Assembly: GCA_028386065.3 (NCBI GenBank)
Contig: JAKUCV010007544.1
Span: 1 to 64,000, forward strand
Source: Turnera subulata
Taxonomy: Eukaryota; Streptophyta; Magnoliopsida; Malpighiales; Passifloraceae
Reading direction: 5' to 3'
Length of the DNA stretch: 64,000 nt
Part shown: piece after piece, positions 35,146 through 47,300 of the stretch
How positions within the stretch are numbered: the stretch's first letter is position 1
Layout of the letters: the number at the start of each line of letters is the position of its first letter
Position numbers and translations under genes: made by a program
The notes under the pieces: model-generated
Database searches by the model: none
What the model was told of the DNA's origin: nothing
What the model saw: only the letters and a program-made list of their open reading frames with translations

Positions 35146-36310
35146 TCACTCCGAAGCTATGAACAAGTGCGGATACCGAGAACGCATATGCTCCTCGACT
35201 TCCCACGTAGACTGGTTCGCAGAGTGCTTGCTCCACTTAACCTTAACCATCGGAATAACTCTGTTCCTCAACTGTCTGACTTCTCGGGCAAGAATCTGCT
35301 CTGGCAACTCTATATATGTAAGATCCTCTGTGACCTCAACATCTGCTGTACTAACCATATGGCTCGGATCTGATCTGTATCTTCTCAACATGGAAACATG
35401 GAACACGTCGTGTATCCGTGACAACTCCTCTGGTAAAGATAATCTGTACGCCAAGGGTCCAACCCTTTCCACAATCTCATACGGTCCGATGTACCTGGGA
35501 CTCAGCTTCCCTCTTTTTCCGAATCTTATTACACCCTTCTAAGGCGCAACTCGGAAGAAAACTCTTTCTCCCACCTGGTACTCCATCTCACGACGATGCT
35601 TATCGGCATAGCTCTTCTGTCGGTCTTGTGCTGCTCTCATACTCTGCTTAACTGTCTGAATCTTATCAACTGTCTGCTTAACCAAATCTGGACCAACGAT
35701 CAAACCAAGACCTTCTTCATCCCAACAAACTGGACTTCGGCACTTTCTTCCATAAAGAGCTTCAAACGGTGGCATGCCAATACTGGAATGATAACTGTTG
35801 TTGTAGGCAAACTCCACTAAAGGCAAATACTGATCCCAACTCCCACTGAAGTTAAGAGCACAAGCCCTTAGCATATCTTCTAGTGTCTGAATAGTCCTTT
35901 CTGACTGTCCGTCTGTCTGAGGATGAAACGCGGTACTGAAACTCAGCTTCGTACCCAAAGCTGTTTGCAGACTCTTCTAGAACCGTGATGTAAACCTCGG
36001 ATCTCTGTCTGACACTATGGACTTAGGAATTCCATGTAGCCTCATAATCTCTGCAACATACTGCTTCGCCAACTTATCCAAGGTGTCTGTCTGTCGAATG
36101 GGAAGAAAATGGGCTGACTTTGTAAGTCGGTCAACGATAACCCAGATAGCATCATGCTGTCTCCGAGTCAACGGTAATCCGACCACAAAATCCATAGTGA
36201 TCATCTCCCATTTCCATTCTGGCACTGTCAATGATCTCATCTTTCCCGCTAGAGCCTGATGCTCAGCTTTCACTTGCTGGCAGGTGATACACTTAGCAAC
36301 ATATTCTGCA
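35146..36310 (-). pseudogene. Ty3/gypsy (Tekay-like chromovirus) integrase remnant
   Basis: Minus strand, in order: zinc-finger end CITCQQVKAEHQAL, core TMDFVVGLPLTRRQHDAIWV and LHGIPKSIVSDRDPRFTSRF, STAFHPQTDGQSERTIQTLE, EFAYNNSYHSSIGMPPFEAL, then GPLAYRLSLPEELSRIHDVF and a chromodomain-like tail (MVKVKWSKHSANQSTWEVEE) with SRYPHLF. Two TAG codons, near 35976 and 35538, sit where related elements usually have Trp and Trp or Lys, as expected from C-to-T decay. Reverse transcriptase and gag are missing, cut at about 36330 by the next element. Confidence 0.92.
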
Positions 36311-36544
36311 TGGCATATGGCGTCATATGTCCTTCTTCCATATTATTTATAGCTTATTTTATAATTTTAACTAATTTTTTAATAGAAAAAATAATATTAC
36401 TTATATTTTTTATGACACATGCTTAATTTTTAAAATTAATTTTTTTTATTATCTCTTCATCTTCTTCTTTTCACATATAGAATTTTTTTTTGTATTTGTA
36501 AGTTGATATACTATTTATATTATTTGTGTATAGTTGTTATTATT

Positions 36545-36790
36545 TACTAATCCCTTCTTACCCGTGACGAACTCCGGAATCCAACAATCTCTGGTTCGCT
36601 AGATCGGTCCCTTATGTTTGATGCCTAAGAAGGATTGATGCCTATAGGTTTTCCCTGGATTTTCTCAAGAAATAAAATCTGGGTGGCGACTCCTTTGATT
36701 GTTGGATTGGATAAGAAGAAGGAATAAGGTAAGGAGGCCGAATTTCCGGTCGGATCTTCATAAAATCATGTATCACAAAAAGTTAATAAT
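36545..36790 (+). mobile_element. Tat-type LTR fragment
   Basis: Contains GACGAACTCCGGAATCC, GAAATAAAATCTGGGTGGCG and ACTCCTTTGATTGTTGGAT, matching the inverse of 10230-10370 and 14740-14870. It lies inside the foldback element. Confidence 0.7.
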
Positions 36791-37194
36791 GATTGATTAA
36801 GATAAACTAATTGTAAAAAAATAGATTAATACTTATAAATAATATTAATAATATAATAAAATAAGAAAATTTTATTATAAATAATTATTACAGATAAGTA
36901 TAAAATATTTCTAAAAGGTTCATGTGTCGAAATATTTGTATAGAGTATTGTGTCTCACAAAATAACTAAAAAACATTTTAAAAAATTTTGCAAACTTAAG
37001 TTTTGGAATAAAAAAAATGTATGTAAATATTAAAATAAAATGAGAAAAAATGTACAATTAATATGAATTATAAAAAAGTTAATTATATAAAATAATAAAA
37101 AATATATTGGTACAAAATCTTTCTACAACAAATAAAGGTTATAAATCAACAAATAATCTTTATATTGAGGAAGAAGTTAGCAAATAATAACATC

Positions 37195-37356
37195 CCTCTG
37201 ATGGATTGCTCATTTGGCTCTTTTTGTTCTTTTGGGTATTTTTCATTTTGTTGATGGGTGCTTGCATTTTCTTTAGGCTGATGTACTAGAGACTACTACT
37301 TGTAGATCTGTTTCAATGATGCAATAACATGGTTTGCCACCATTCAGAGGAAAAAA
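37195..37356 (+). mobile_element. Short retroposed insertion with poly(A) and 16-bp target duplication
   Basis: 162 bp ending in a run of A, flanked by perfect copies of AGCAAATAATAACATC (37179-37194 and 37357-37372). Poly(A) plus a long target duplication is the mark of LINE-driven retroposition, so this is a 5'-truncated LINE tail or SINE-like copy. Confidence 0.85.
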
Positions 37357-37599
37357 AGCAAATAATAACATCTATATACAAACTTTACATTGAATATATA
37401 AATAGTATATCAACTTCAAAATACAAAAAATCTATATGTAAAGACAACAAGAAGAAGAAGATATCATAAAATAATAAAATAAAATTAATTTTAAAAATTG
37501 AGCATGTCTCATAAAAAAATATTAGTAATATTATTTTTTCTATTCAAAAACTAGTTAAAATTGTAAAGTAAACCACAAATAATATGAAAAAGGGTTAAA

Positions 37600-37940
37600 T
37601 ATAGGGTTGGTCCCCTACTATATTGAAATGATTTGAATCGTCCATATACGCTAATTATGATTAATTACGTCCCCTGCTCTTCTTAAATGATAAATTTGGT
37701 CCCCATGCCTGCTTTAATCCGCGATTATCTGACGTGGAAACTGTGGGACCCACATGTCGGGAAAAAATAAAATTTATTTTTCTGGTAGGTGGGGCCCACA
37801 TAAGTACTTAAGTGCCACGTCAGCTAATTACGAATTAAACCGAACGGAGGGACCAAATTTATCATTTTTAAAAAGTAAAGGGACTTAATTAATCGTAATT
37901 AGCATAAAGGGACTATTCTTATCAATTTGATATATATTCT
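37600..37940. mobile_element. MITE-like foldback element
   Basis: Arms of about 85 bp: 37619-37704 (CGCTAATTATGATTAATTACGTCCC..., TGATAAATTTGGTCCC) pairs with 37849-37934 in inverse. The centre is GC-richer, with CACATGTCGG and TGCCACGTCAGC. Family not assigned. Confidence 0.75.
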
Positions 37941-37959
37941 CGATTGGGATATAATTTTT

Positions 37960-38398
37960 GTATTATATTGCGATATATTTTTGGTATTGGATTGCTATGA
38001 TTTTGTTTTTTTTTTTAAATAAATCTTAACGGAAACAGTAACGAAAATTATTATCACTGTGACCAATTTTGTTAACTCGCCAAATTCAGTATAAAAAGGA
38101 TGTAGTGACCATATTTGTGACCACTTCAACTGTGACGGAATTTACATGACACTGTATTTGGTCGTGATTTTCGTCACACTGTATTTGGTCACGATTTTCG
38201 TCTCAGTTTTTTTGGTCGCACATCTTGTCGCAAATGTTGTCGCAAATGTAGTCGCAAATTTCGTCACAAATAAATTGGTCACAAAATCCGTCACAACCTC
38301 ATTTGCTACCTTAATTTAGCGACCAATTTATTTAGTCAGAAAATGAGTCGCAAATGAGGTCGCAAAGTTGGTTGGAAAACAATCTTTTTCTAGTAGTG
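37960..38398 (+). mobile_element. CACTA (En/Spm) transposon end
   Basis: The right edge reads CTTTTTCTAGTAGTG at 38384-38398, the inverse of the CACTACTAGAAAAAG terminus. It is preceded by dense subterminal words (GTCGCAAAT, GTCACAAAT, TTTGGTC) on both strands from about 38090. The opposite terminus is not in view, so this is a truncated end. Confidence 0.85.
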
Positions 38399-38759
38399 AA
38401 CATCAACTGTCTAGTATCCATTCATCCCTAGCATCCTGTCAACATGATCAAGTTTTAGGTATTCAAACTAATTTGGGTCCTTCTAGGTTAGGCCTGATTC
38501 CTTTCGAAACCCAAACATAGTTCACATAATGTTTTTTGCTTCTTAAACATTCAAGTTCTAAAACCATGACCACTATACCATAGTAGTGACATGTAATATG
38601 TGATGCATCTGAGCTATGTGAATGTGCATACATGTTCATTCTAGGTCGATATGGTATGCATGATCCAGCTTTAACAAATTGGTATGTGGACTTGGTTTAT
38701 TAAAAACTATGTGAGTAGCACCTATTCCTTCCTTTTGAATCGAATTCCTTTACTTTGGG
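38399..38759. other. Unassigned sequence between CACTA end and Tat LTR
   Basis: No recognisable gene, terminal repeat or tandem repeat. Confidence 0.35.
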
Positions 38760-39405
38760 TAGAAGACAACCCGAAGCAAGGAGCTAGATGAGAGCTACAA
38801 GATGTAAGTTTTCGATTTCTCTTTGATTTTTGCTTGCTGATTTTGTGATTGTTGTTGTTTTGATGATGTGATTGTTGTTGTGATGCCATGTAAGAACTAT
38901 GTGAGCTTTGAACCTGGTCACCGAGGTGCGTAGGTGGTTTCTAGTGGTGGAAACTCAAGCTCAATTATTTGTTTATTTTCTGTTTTGTTGTTTTATTTTC
39001 GTTTATTGTCGTTGTTGTTGTGTTAAATTCCACACTTTCAGGCTTGCACAAGACATATAAGAAGGATCTTCAATTGCATACGATTTCGCTCCAACATGGA
39101 TGGGTGCCTAACACATTCCCATCTATGACGAACTCCCGAATCTAACATCTCTGGTTAGTAGATTGGTTGCCTATGAAAGAAGATGTGTGATGCTAAAGGT
39201 TTTTCCTGAATTTTTCCAAGAAATAAAATTCGGGTGGCGACTCCTTCGATGTTGGATGTCGGTTAAGAAGAAGGTGTAACGATTAGGTGAGGAGGTCAAT
39301 TAATTTTGACCCGGATCCTCAGAGGTGGCGACTCCATGTTGTTGTTGGATAAGACCACACAAAGGTGAGGAGGTTAAAAGGATTGATTTGGCCCGAGTCC
39401 TCACA
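38760..39405 (+). mobile_element. Tat-type LTR, 3' part, plus orientation
   Basis: Matches the inverse of 10196-11100: AAGGAGCTAGATGAGAGCTA, the GAACTATGTGAGCTTTGAAC block, CATGGATGGGTGCCTAACAC, and GAAATAAAATTCGGGTGGCG. It ends in CCCGAGTCCTCACA at 39405. The last 170 bp are a tandem duplication (39234-39313 and 39314-39405), each with GGTGGCGACTCC, TTGTTGGAT or equivalent, GGTGAGGAGGT and a final TCCTCA. Confidence 0.7.
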
Positions 39406-41360
39406 ACCTCTAGAACTCCAATGAGGGAGATAATGGGAATGATGATAGGCTGGTATGCCTAGGTTGTCTTGAACCTGGATTTATTTTAGGATTGTTCTTG
39501 TCTTTTGAGTAGTTCTCATGTGATCTTTTAGCTTGAATTGGTTCTCTTATTCCAATCTTATTTTTCCCCCTTTCCACAAAATTTACGAAGAATCAATAAC
39601 TCCTATTGACTTTGGACCTCCTCGACCTTTTAACCTTTGAGGCAGGCCGAATTGATAGCGAAACCGAGTTTAACAACTGTTTACACCAAGACCAAAATCG
39701 TAAAGGCCCATTTATTTGGTCCAAGACCCATTTATTTGGTCCAAGACCGATGTCCACTACTGGTCCAGGGGTGTCGTCCACAGGTCCAAGACCGATTTCA
39801 TCCGCAGGTCCAAGACCGATGTCATCCGTAGGTCCAAGACCGATGTCATCCGCAGGTCCAAGACCGATGTCAACCGCGGGTCCAAGACCGATGTCATCCA
39901 CAGGTCCAGGACCGATGTCATTCATCGGGCTAGGACCGATGTCATTCATCGGGCTAGGATCGGTGCCTTGGGTCACTCGTCTTTCATTGGACTAAGCCCG
40001 ATATCCAATACAGGTCGGGGGCGCTAGATTGGGATTGATATCTTTCTAAGTCCGATGTTTTATGCTGGTCAAGGATCGGTCCTTGGACTTGAATTTGAAT
40101 CGTGAGTTTGGGTATTGGCAAATCAAGGATTGACTTGTGATCAGGAAATTCCACAGATCGTTAGAGCCTGCGCAATCTTCTATGATTTCTTTTCGTATTT
40201 GAAAGTTAAAAGGGGAAAGTGTCGGGATTAGAGGATATCCCGCTTCGAGTGGTGTTTAGAATTTGAAATAAGATTTTTAGGCGTTTTATGATTTCATCAA
40301 TTGTTTTGGGATAACCTATATAAGGTTATGGATAACACTTGTACGAGGATCGGAAATTTTTCAATGAAAGTCCAATTTCCACCTTTTATTAGTTTATCAT
40401 TATCATGCTTTCTTAGTTTAGTGTAACTTAGAAAACCCAAAACACAAAACCCGATTTAGGGCGTTTGACGTTCGTCCGTTTGGCCCTTCATTCAAAGGTC
40501 GGATTCGGTTGTCGGTCTGGCCTTTTCATCGATCGGATCGGCAGGTCAGCATCAAAACCCAGTCCAGGACGCGCGACACCGTCCGTTCGGCCTTTCAACG
40601 GTCGAATCTGGTCATCGATTTGGCTCTTCAAACAGTCGAATCGGTGAGTTGAGGGTCGCTCGCTGTTCGTGCGCGAACAACAATCTTGCAATGTGATCAT
40701 CACACGACGAGGATAACACACAGCCACGTTTCTTTTTTTTTTTTGGTTTGGGTACGAAGATGACATTTCCGAGAATTCCAGGACCCTGGAATCATGTGCT
40801 GCAATATAATCGAAAAATTTCATTAACTGTCAAGGGCATTACCGCCATTGACCAGCCGGTCCAGCCCTATCCATTGTGCACAACACACCATTGTTGTATT
40901 ACGTAAAAAACACTAACCCGCAAATTGAAGTGTGAAAAAGAAAGAAAAAGAAAAGGAAAGGAGGCTTGTCTCCCCAAGTTCTGTAGCGTGCCATTTTCTT
41001 TCTTACCTCGTTCAAAGTTCAAACCCGGCGGAGCCAGAGGTGACTCAAATGTAAACACTCCATTTCAATTCTGAGAGGAGTCCAAGAGGAGATTGATAAA
41101 TTATCAAGGTTGCAGGACGGAATTGCCCTCCATTCCGGTCCTAGTAGTAGATTCTGCTGCAAACAGTCAAAGATCCTCTCACTCACCTGATTAAAAAATT
41201 TAAAACTCCTCCCCTTTTTTCGTGCCTTTTCTATTCCATTCCATACCGTTCCTCCCTCTCCCTCTGTTCGCTTTGCTTAAATGCTAATGGAAACTGCAGC
41301 AGAAGCAGCTGGTTAACACGCACGGCGAAAATAAAACAAAAACAAAAAAAAAAAACTTCG
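39406..41360. other. Region upstream of the kinase gene
   Basis: Contains the 24-bp repeat at 39767-39960, then GGTCGGATTCGG-type repeats at 40440-40650 that look like old LTR sequence. The kinase promoter and leader lie within about 40680-41360, ending in an A-rich run just before the ATG. No other gene seen. Confidence 0.45.
39767..39960. repeat. 24-bp tandem repeat
   Basis: ACCGAT anchors at 39791, 39815, 39839, 39863, 39887, 39911 and 39935, exactly 24 bp apart. The unit is close to GGTCCAAGACCGATGTCATC plus CGCA. Because 24 is a multiple of 3, frames stay open on both strands (39606-39995 plus, 39593-39976 minus). Confidence 0.92.
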
Positions 41361-44300
41361 ATGGATTGGACGGAAGGAGTGGGCGAGAGCTCGTCGCCGC
41401 CCCGGAGCTTCGGCAGCTTTAGCAACTATGACGTCAGGAACGACGTGTTCAACCGGTTGGTCGAGAGCGGCCACCAGGAGGCCGTCTCCAATCCCGAGCT
41501 TTTCCGCGAGCATCTCGGCGCCCACTTCAATCGCTTGCCAGCTAGGTTTTACTCTCCTTTTTTCCTCTATTGGCTTTTGATTTTAAGTGGACTTGTTTTG
41601 CTTTTGTGGAATCAAGAGCTTTCCTTATTTGTTGTATGTTTTGCTATGTTCTGTGTCAGTTACGGCCTCGACGTTAACATGGATAGAGTGGAGGACGTTC
41701 TGTTGCATCGAAAGCTTCTCGCTCTGGCTAAGGATCCAGAGAAGCGGCCGGTTTACCATATCCGGTTCTTGGAGGTACCTTATTTTTTTTTTTTTTTCCC
41801 CCCTTCTATTTTTATGTCTTAATAATAAATGCTTGGATATTCTGTGTTTGGTGTTCTTAGAATCTCTTGTCCACTGAACGATCCTCCTACGTATATTAGA
41901 AGATGTTATTCTGATGCTCGGATTATTGCTTTGAGGATAATGAGGAATTACGTTAATTTTTGTAAACAGCTGCGTGGCATTGTTGATGGTTTGATCTTTT
42001 TTCTTGTGATTGACAATTCTGGCTATCAGTAACAAATTTTAGCGTTGGAAGTTTGAATTCATGGAATCAAGTTACTAAACTGACAAATGTAAGAACTCTA
42101 GTGGGTCGCTTTTGTACTCGGCATTATCAGATAGTAATCAGTCTTTATGGTGATGGATGGTGGTAGTGGATTAAGTGCTGGCCCCTACTGAATGCCATTA
42201 TACTACTGTCAACCGCAATTACTGAACTATTCAATACCTTTAATATGCTAATTTCCTGTTTCCTGCTTTTGATGAATTAAACCTTTATGTTGCTTGTGTG
42301 TCCTGCAAATTAGAATCCTTCCTTTAACTTGCAGTTTATGGTATTTGGTATCTTATGTGGTGTCCTCTCGGTTATGCCAGTAGTTGCACAAAGGATATTT
42401 GGAGAGCATATGTTTTTCCTGTATGGGCGAAATAGATTTGGATCTCTAGTCTAAAGTACTTTAGCCAACATATGGTTTTCTGGAGAGAAAGCTCTCCAAA
42501 AAGCTTTTCAGGAAGAAGCATCTTTTCTCATTTTCACGGAAGATATCTGAATGCAGCTCATAGAAAACTGGTCTTTTGGTGCCTGTCTGATTATATCTTC
42601 ACTTGGTCATGAGGCAAATACATATTCTCAACATGTGTCTTTCGGTCAGTTTAATGGCCATCGGTTTGTGATTTCTTTTTGCCACGTGACTTACTGTATT
42701 CTCTTAGGATTTAATTGTAGGATACTGTTGCTGTAGTGCTGTACAATGTACAAACATTCAAGTTCCATACACAGCAAAAACTTTATGCTAAAACTTAATA
42801 TATGCCAAAACCTTGAATAATGCTACTATCAACTGTTTTCAGACTTTTGATTTCACCTTGCTGTCTTTGCTCCAGAAATTTATCATAAAATATGCCTTGG
42901 TTCTTGTCTGCTTATTGTTATCTTTCCCCTTTTGCTGCGGAGAAGAACCATTGTACTAGGACAGATGGTACTGATGAAGAGTTTGTAAGTGTTATTTCTA
43001 GCACAAGGCCAGCTTGTGAGACTGATGAAGGTGCTGTGCCATCTCATAAGAGGTATGATCTTGATAATGATGTTATATGTTGGCTGTATCATTGAGCTTT
43101 TATAACTATATTCTGTGATTAACCCTTTATAAGAAATTTATTAAAATATCAACACTTCTTTCCAAGGAACTGATAATGTTTCCATAAGTAGAATAAGGGA
43201 CTGTACAATTGACTTTGAACCATGCTCGAAGCTCGAGGATCTAAACTTGGACGTTAGAAAGAGTTCCAAGGACTTGGAGGAGAGATATCATCCAGAAAAT
43301 TTTTCCAAAAGGTACATTCTCAATGAAGTGTTGTTAGTTCTCACAGATTGTTTCCTCTATTGCTTAAGGATTGAAGACTTACTTACCAGTTTCTGTCTAG
43401 CTATTGATGAAGTTTTCCTTCTCTGAGAATAAGGAGAATTCACATTTGGTTCAGTGGGTTTGTCGTATAATTTTATGGTCACGGTGCCTTATTCGCTTTT
43501 GCTCCTCCCAGACAATTTTTGGACCTTTTCCCTTCTTTTTGGGCCATATTTTCTTTCCCCTCTCGCCTCTCTTTCGCCTCTCTTCTCCTTCCACCCAAAA
43601 GGGGGAAGATACTGTTAAAAATCACCATACAAGTTTAGTTGTTTCTTGTTTAACCCAATCAAATCTTTTCTAAGGCGAAGCTCAGGACAGATACAGTCAA
43701 TTACATAGACTCCCACTGCAAGTAAGATGATTAGGATGGCCCATTTAGTTTCACAGCTATTAGCCTCCTGAAAGGATCGTGAATAAGGACTTCATAGCTA
43801 ACTAAGAAGCTGAAATGGAAATGTTGGCAGCGCTTAACTCTTGTTTCTACTTTGTACCCTGGTAGAAATCTTAGAAAATATGTGACAAGAGAACCTGGTA
43901 AAACATTTTGCATTTGTGAATCATACTATAGAGTAATTTGCGAGGGTGGTAAAAAACTAGTGCTTTCTGTTCTTAATCATGCTAGGTATCTCTTGATTTT
44001 GTTTTAAGGTGATTATGGAATTAAATTAAGAGGTAATTCATATATATATATATATATATATATATAAGAGGAAGATAAACTTGTTCTGTTTCTGCCCTTT
44101 TTCCTCTTGAGATTTGCTTGTAGCTGCAACTTGAAATCTAGGCAGCTATATTTTTATAGACAAAACGTATCACAGTTGTACATATGTCCATGTGGAATAA
44201 GTCGGCACTGGGATATTTGATGCAGGAAAGAGTCTTTATGTGTTCCAATCCATGAAGTAATATTTTCTACCACTGACAAGCCAAAGCTTCTTAGTCAGGT

Positions 44301-47300
44301 ATCCTGGGCCAGAGCCCCTGCTTTTGTCCTTAATTTTCTTTTCTGGGTTTGTTTTTATCCTTTTTTCATTTTGTCCTCTTCAATGTTGACTTTTATGACT
44401 CTCACCATGCATTGGCCCATTGCACTAATTTTATGGTATTTCAACGCCCATTTCCTTCCCTTTCATGCATTTTTGCAGTAATTGTTGAGCTGTTGTTATG
44501 TTTCTTGAGCTCTGGTAGGGGATGCAGGGATGTGGTGTTTTCTGTAGTCCTCTAGGAACCATGTGAGTCAGCTTGGAAAAATTTAAACGAGCTTTCTAAT
44601 GATACTTGAATTATTTTTTTCAAACGAGAAAACATGAAAAAAGCACATATTCCCTGTTCTATGACGTCTGAATAGGGCCAAACTCCTTTCTTGTCCTCTT
44701 TTTCCTGCTTTCTGAGTTGAAAGAAAGAGGACAGTAAATGGTATGATATCTTGACATGGTTTGGTAAATTCATCTGAGAATACAAAATGCCCCTCAAATA
44801 ATCTTTGTGAGACATAAGAAAGGTAAAAGTAGTTCTTTTTCCATTTTGGAATCAATGTAGGTGGGAAGTTTGAGGTTAATGAAATTGAAGAATTTGACTA
44901 GAGAACTCTGCATATAGCCAAGAAATTCTTAACTTTATGAAATTAAAGAGATTTGACTACATCAAACTCTGCAAATTTTGATTGAAAAACTGTAAGTTTC
45001 TTCTGACAAGATGTCATTGTCTCCCAGCTTTCTGCTCTGCTTTCTGATATAGGTCTTAACATCCGCGAAGCACACGTCTTCTCAACTACCGATGGGTACT
45101 CACTGGATGTGTTTGTGGTGGATGGGTGGCCTGTTGAGGTAGGTGATTTGCCACCCTGCTTTCTTTCGTACTCTTGGAATCCATGTTGTTGAATCAATTT
45201 ATGTTGATTTATGAACCATATAGCTGCTATTAAGTCCTTTCTCTATTTAGAGTAATTTCTCTGAGTAACTGTTACATAGGAGTAATTTCTTTGACTAACT
45301 GTTAGTGCTGCAATATTTTTATCACACAGTCATATATGTGAGTTCATCTTCGAATACTTAAAAGGAAATCATTGGCTTCCTTGTTTGGTTGTTAATTTAG
45401 ATTCCATTAACTGCGTTTGTTTAGAATCTTTCGTATAAGTGATTAGAGTTACTGTATTTATCCCTGGAAATGGTCTTATGTTATATTAAGGAGCATTGTG
45501 ATTACATTTCTTTATGACAGGGATCTGTGCTGAGTCCAAATGTTGCTGACTTTGCAATGTTGTGGCCAGGATACAGATGATTTGTATAAGGCTATGGAAA
45601 AAGCAATTGCCAGGAGTGAGGTATGGTCTAAGCACTTATGAAATCTCTCTGAGTTTCTGTCTGATATTCCATTTCCCATCTGCTTCACGATAAGTCATAG
45701 GAGCAAATGCACCCATAACAGATGATAGGGGAATAATTTTCTGATTTCCTGTCACTGTCTTCTTAGATCCGTGATGTCTCTTGAAACAAAGATCCTGCAA
45801 ACTTGATGAGCATAATTAATACTATTTAAGTTTTTTATTTTCTTTTATCTTTGAGTCGGTTACTGTTCACATGCTACTGTGACAAGTCGGTAACTGTTCA
45901 CGCATACTGCATCAGTATTCCTTTTATATCTAGGTTTTCACTAGTATAATTTGGTTATGTTAGCTCTAGTGTCAATGGCTTTTATTATCTTATTTCGACT
46001 AAACGTTTCTAGTGGGTTTAAACCCTAAATATCAAACATTGTTCCTATTCAATTTTGTCTGTGTATTCCGCTTAGAATCTTTGTTACTTTGAGTTCTTTC
46101 TCTATTCTATTCTCTACCCTACATCCAAACTGCACATTATATCCATATTCTGCTGCTGTTGCAGTTGTATATCATATATTTTATAAGAAAAATGTACATT
46201 TCACAGGAGGTTTTAGGTATCATTTGTTAATGCAACAGCAACTCCCTAATGGATATGGAACAGTGTTAACAGGTATCGACAGGTTAGTTTAGGCAAATTC
46301 TTTTCTGAAGGCATGGTAAGTGAATTGTGTCAGCAGCTAGTATCATATAAAAACTTTCTCGGGGTACAAGGGGAAAAGTGAATGTCTTAGTATCAAAACT
46401 GACGACCTGACAATGGGGAATTTGCTGCTAATAGCTTGTAGTAGGATTTGTGGGTTCAAGAATCAAGAATGAATAATTTCAATTACGACTATTGAAAGGC
46501 TTCCCTTGGTTCTAATACGATGTAGCATGAACCTGAGAAATTTTCTTGCTAAATCAATAGAAGTAATCATGTTAACCTACTCTCAAAGCTAACATTAATG
46601 GGAATCTTGTTTCATGCCTATAGAAACTTTCTAATTAAATTTACCTCTTTTAAGTGGATTGTGGAAGCCTTGCATGCCTAAATTTGTACATTTCTTCCCT
46701 CCTCATGCTTTGATTTCAATATGACTTCTCCAAGACTCTTTCACGCCTCAATTTGCTAACTCATTTCTTCTTGCACGAAAAGTAGTAGCTATAAAATTGT
46801 CACTCTCTTCTCTTTGAAAATGAAGGGATCATGGTCTGGCTCTTCACATTCTCGTGATAGAGCAATATCGGCTCTGGAAAAATCTGGAGATTGGGAAATT
46901 GATAGGAGATTGTTGAAAATAGGGGATCAAATTGCTTCTGGATCTTGTGGAGATTTGTAAGTTGGGTCCATCAAGCACTTGTTACTTTTGTCTTTCTGTT
47001 AACTTGAGCTTTTGTTGTCTTTCTTTCTTTCTTTTTTTTTTTTTGATATGAAAGCTTTTGTTGTCTTTTGTTTTGGGTCTCATCCTCATTTTGCTGCTCA
47101 TCCTCAGGTATCGTGGGGTTTACCTTGGTCAAGATGTTGCCATTAAAATTCTTAGAACTGAGCAGTTAAATCACACTCAAGAGGAAGAGTTTGCACAAGA
47201 GGTGGCAATTTTAAGGTAAATTGTCTGTCCTGGAGTTTGTTTTACCCAAATGGACTCATGCTAGTGAATTTAAATATTCTTGCTGTCAAAATTATCATTT

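Larger units (their letters stand above)
36333..37591. mobile_element. Long-inverted-repeat (foldback/MULE-like) element
   Basis: About 36333-36540 is matched in inverted orientation by about 37380-37591 (CATATTATTT, AATAGAAAAAATAATATTAC, CATGCTYAATTTTTAAAATT, AAGTTGATATACTATTTATA). The arms are about 200 bp. The interior holds a Tat LTR piece (36545-36790) and a retroposed insert (37195-37356). No transposase and no clear target duplication. Confidence 0.75.
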
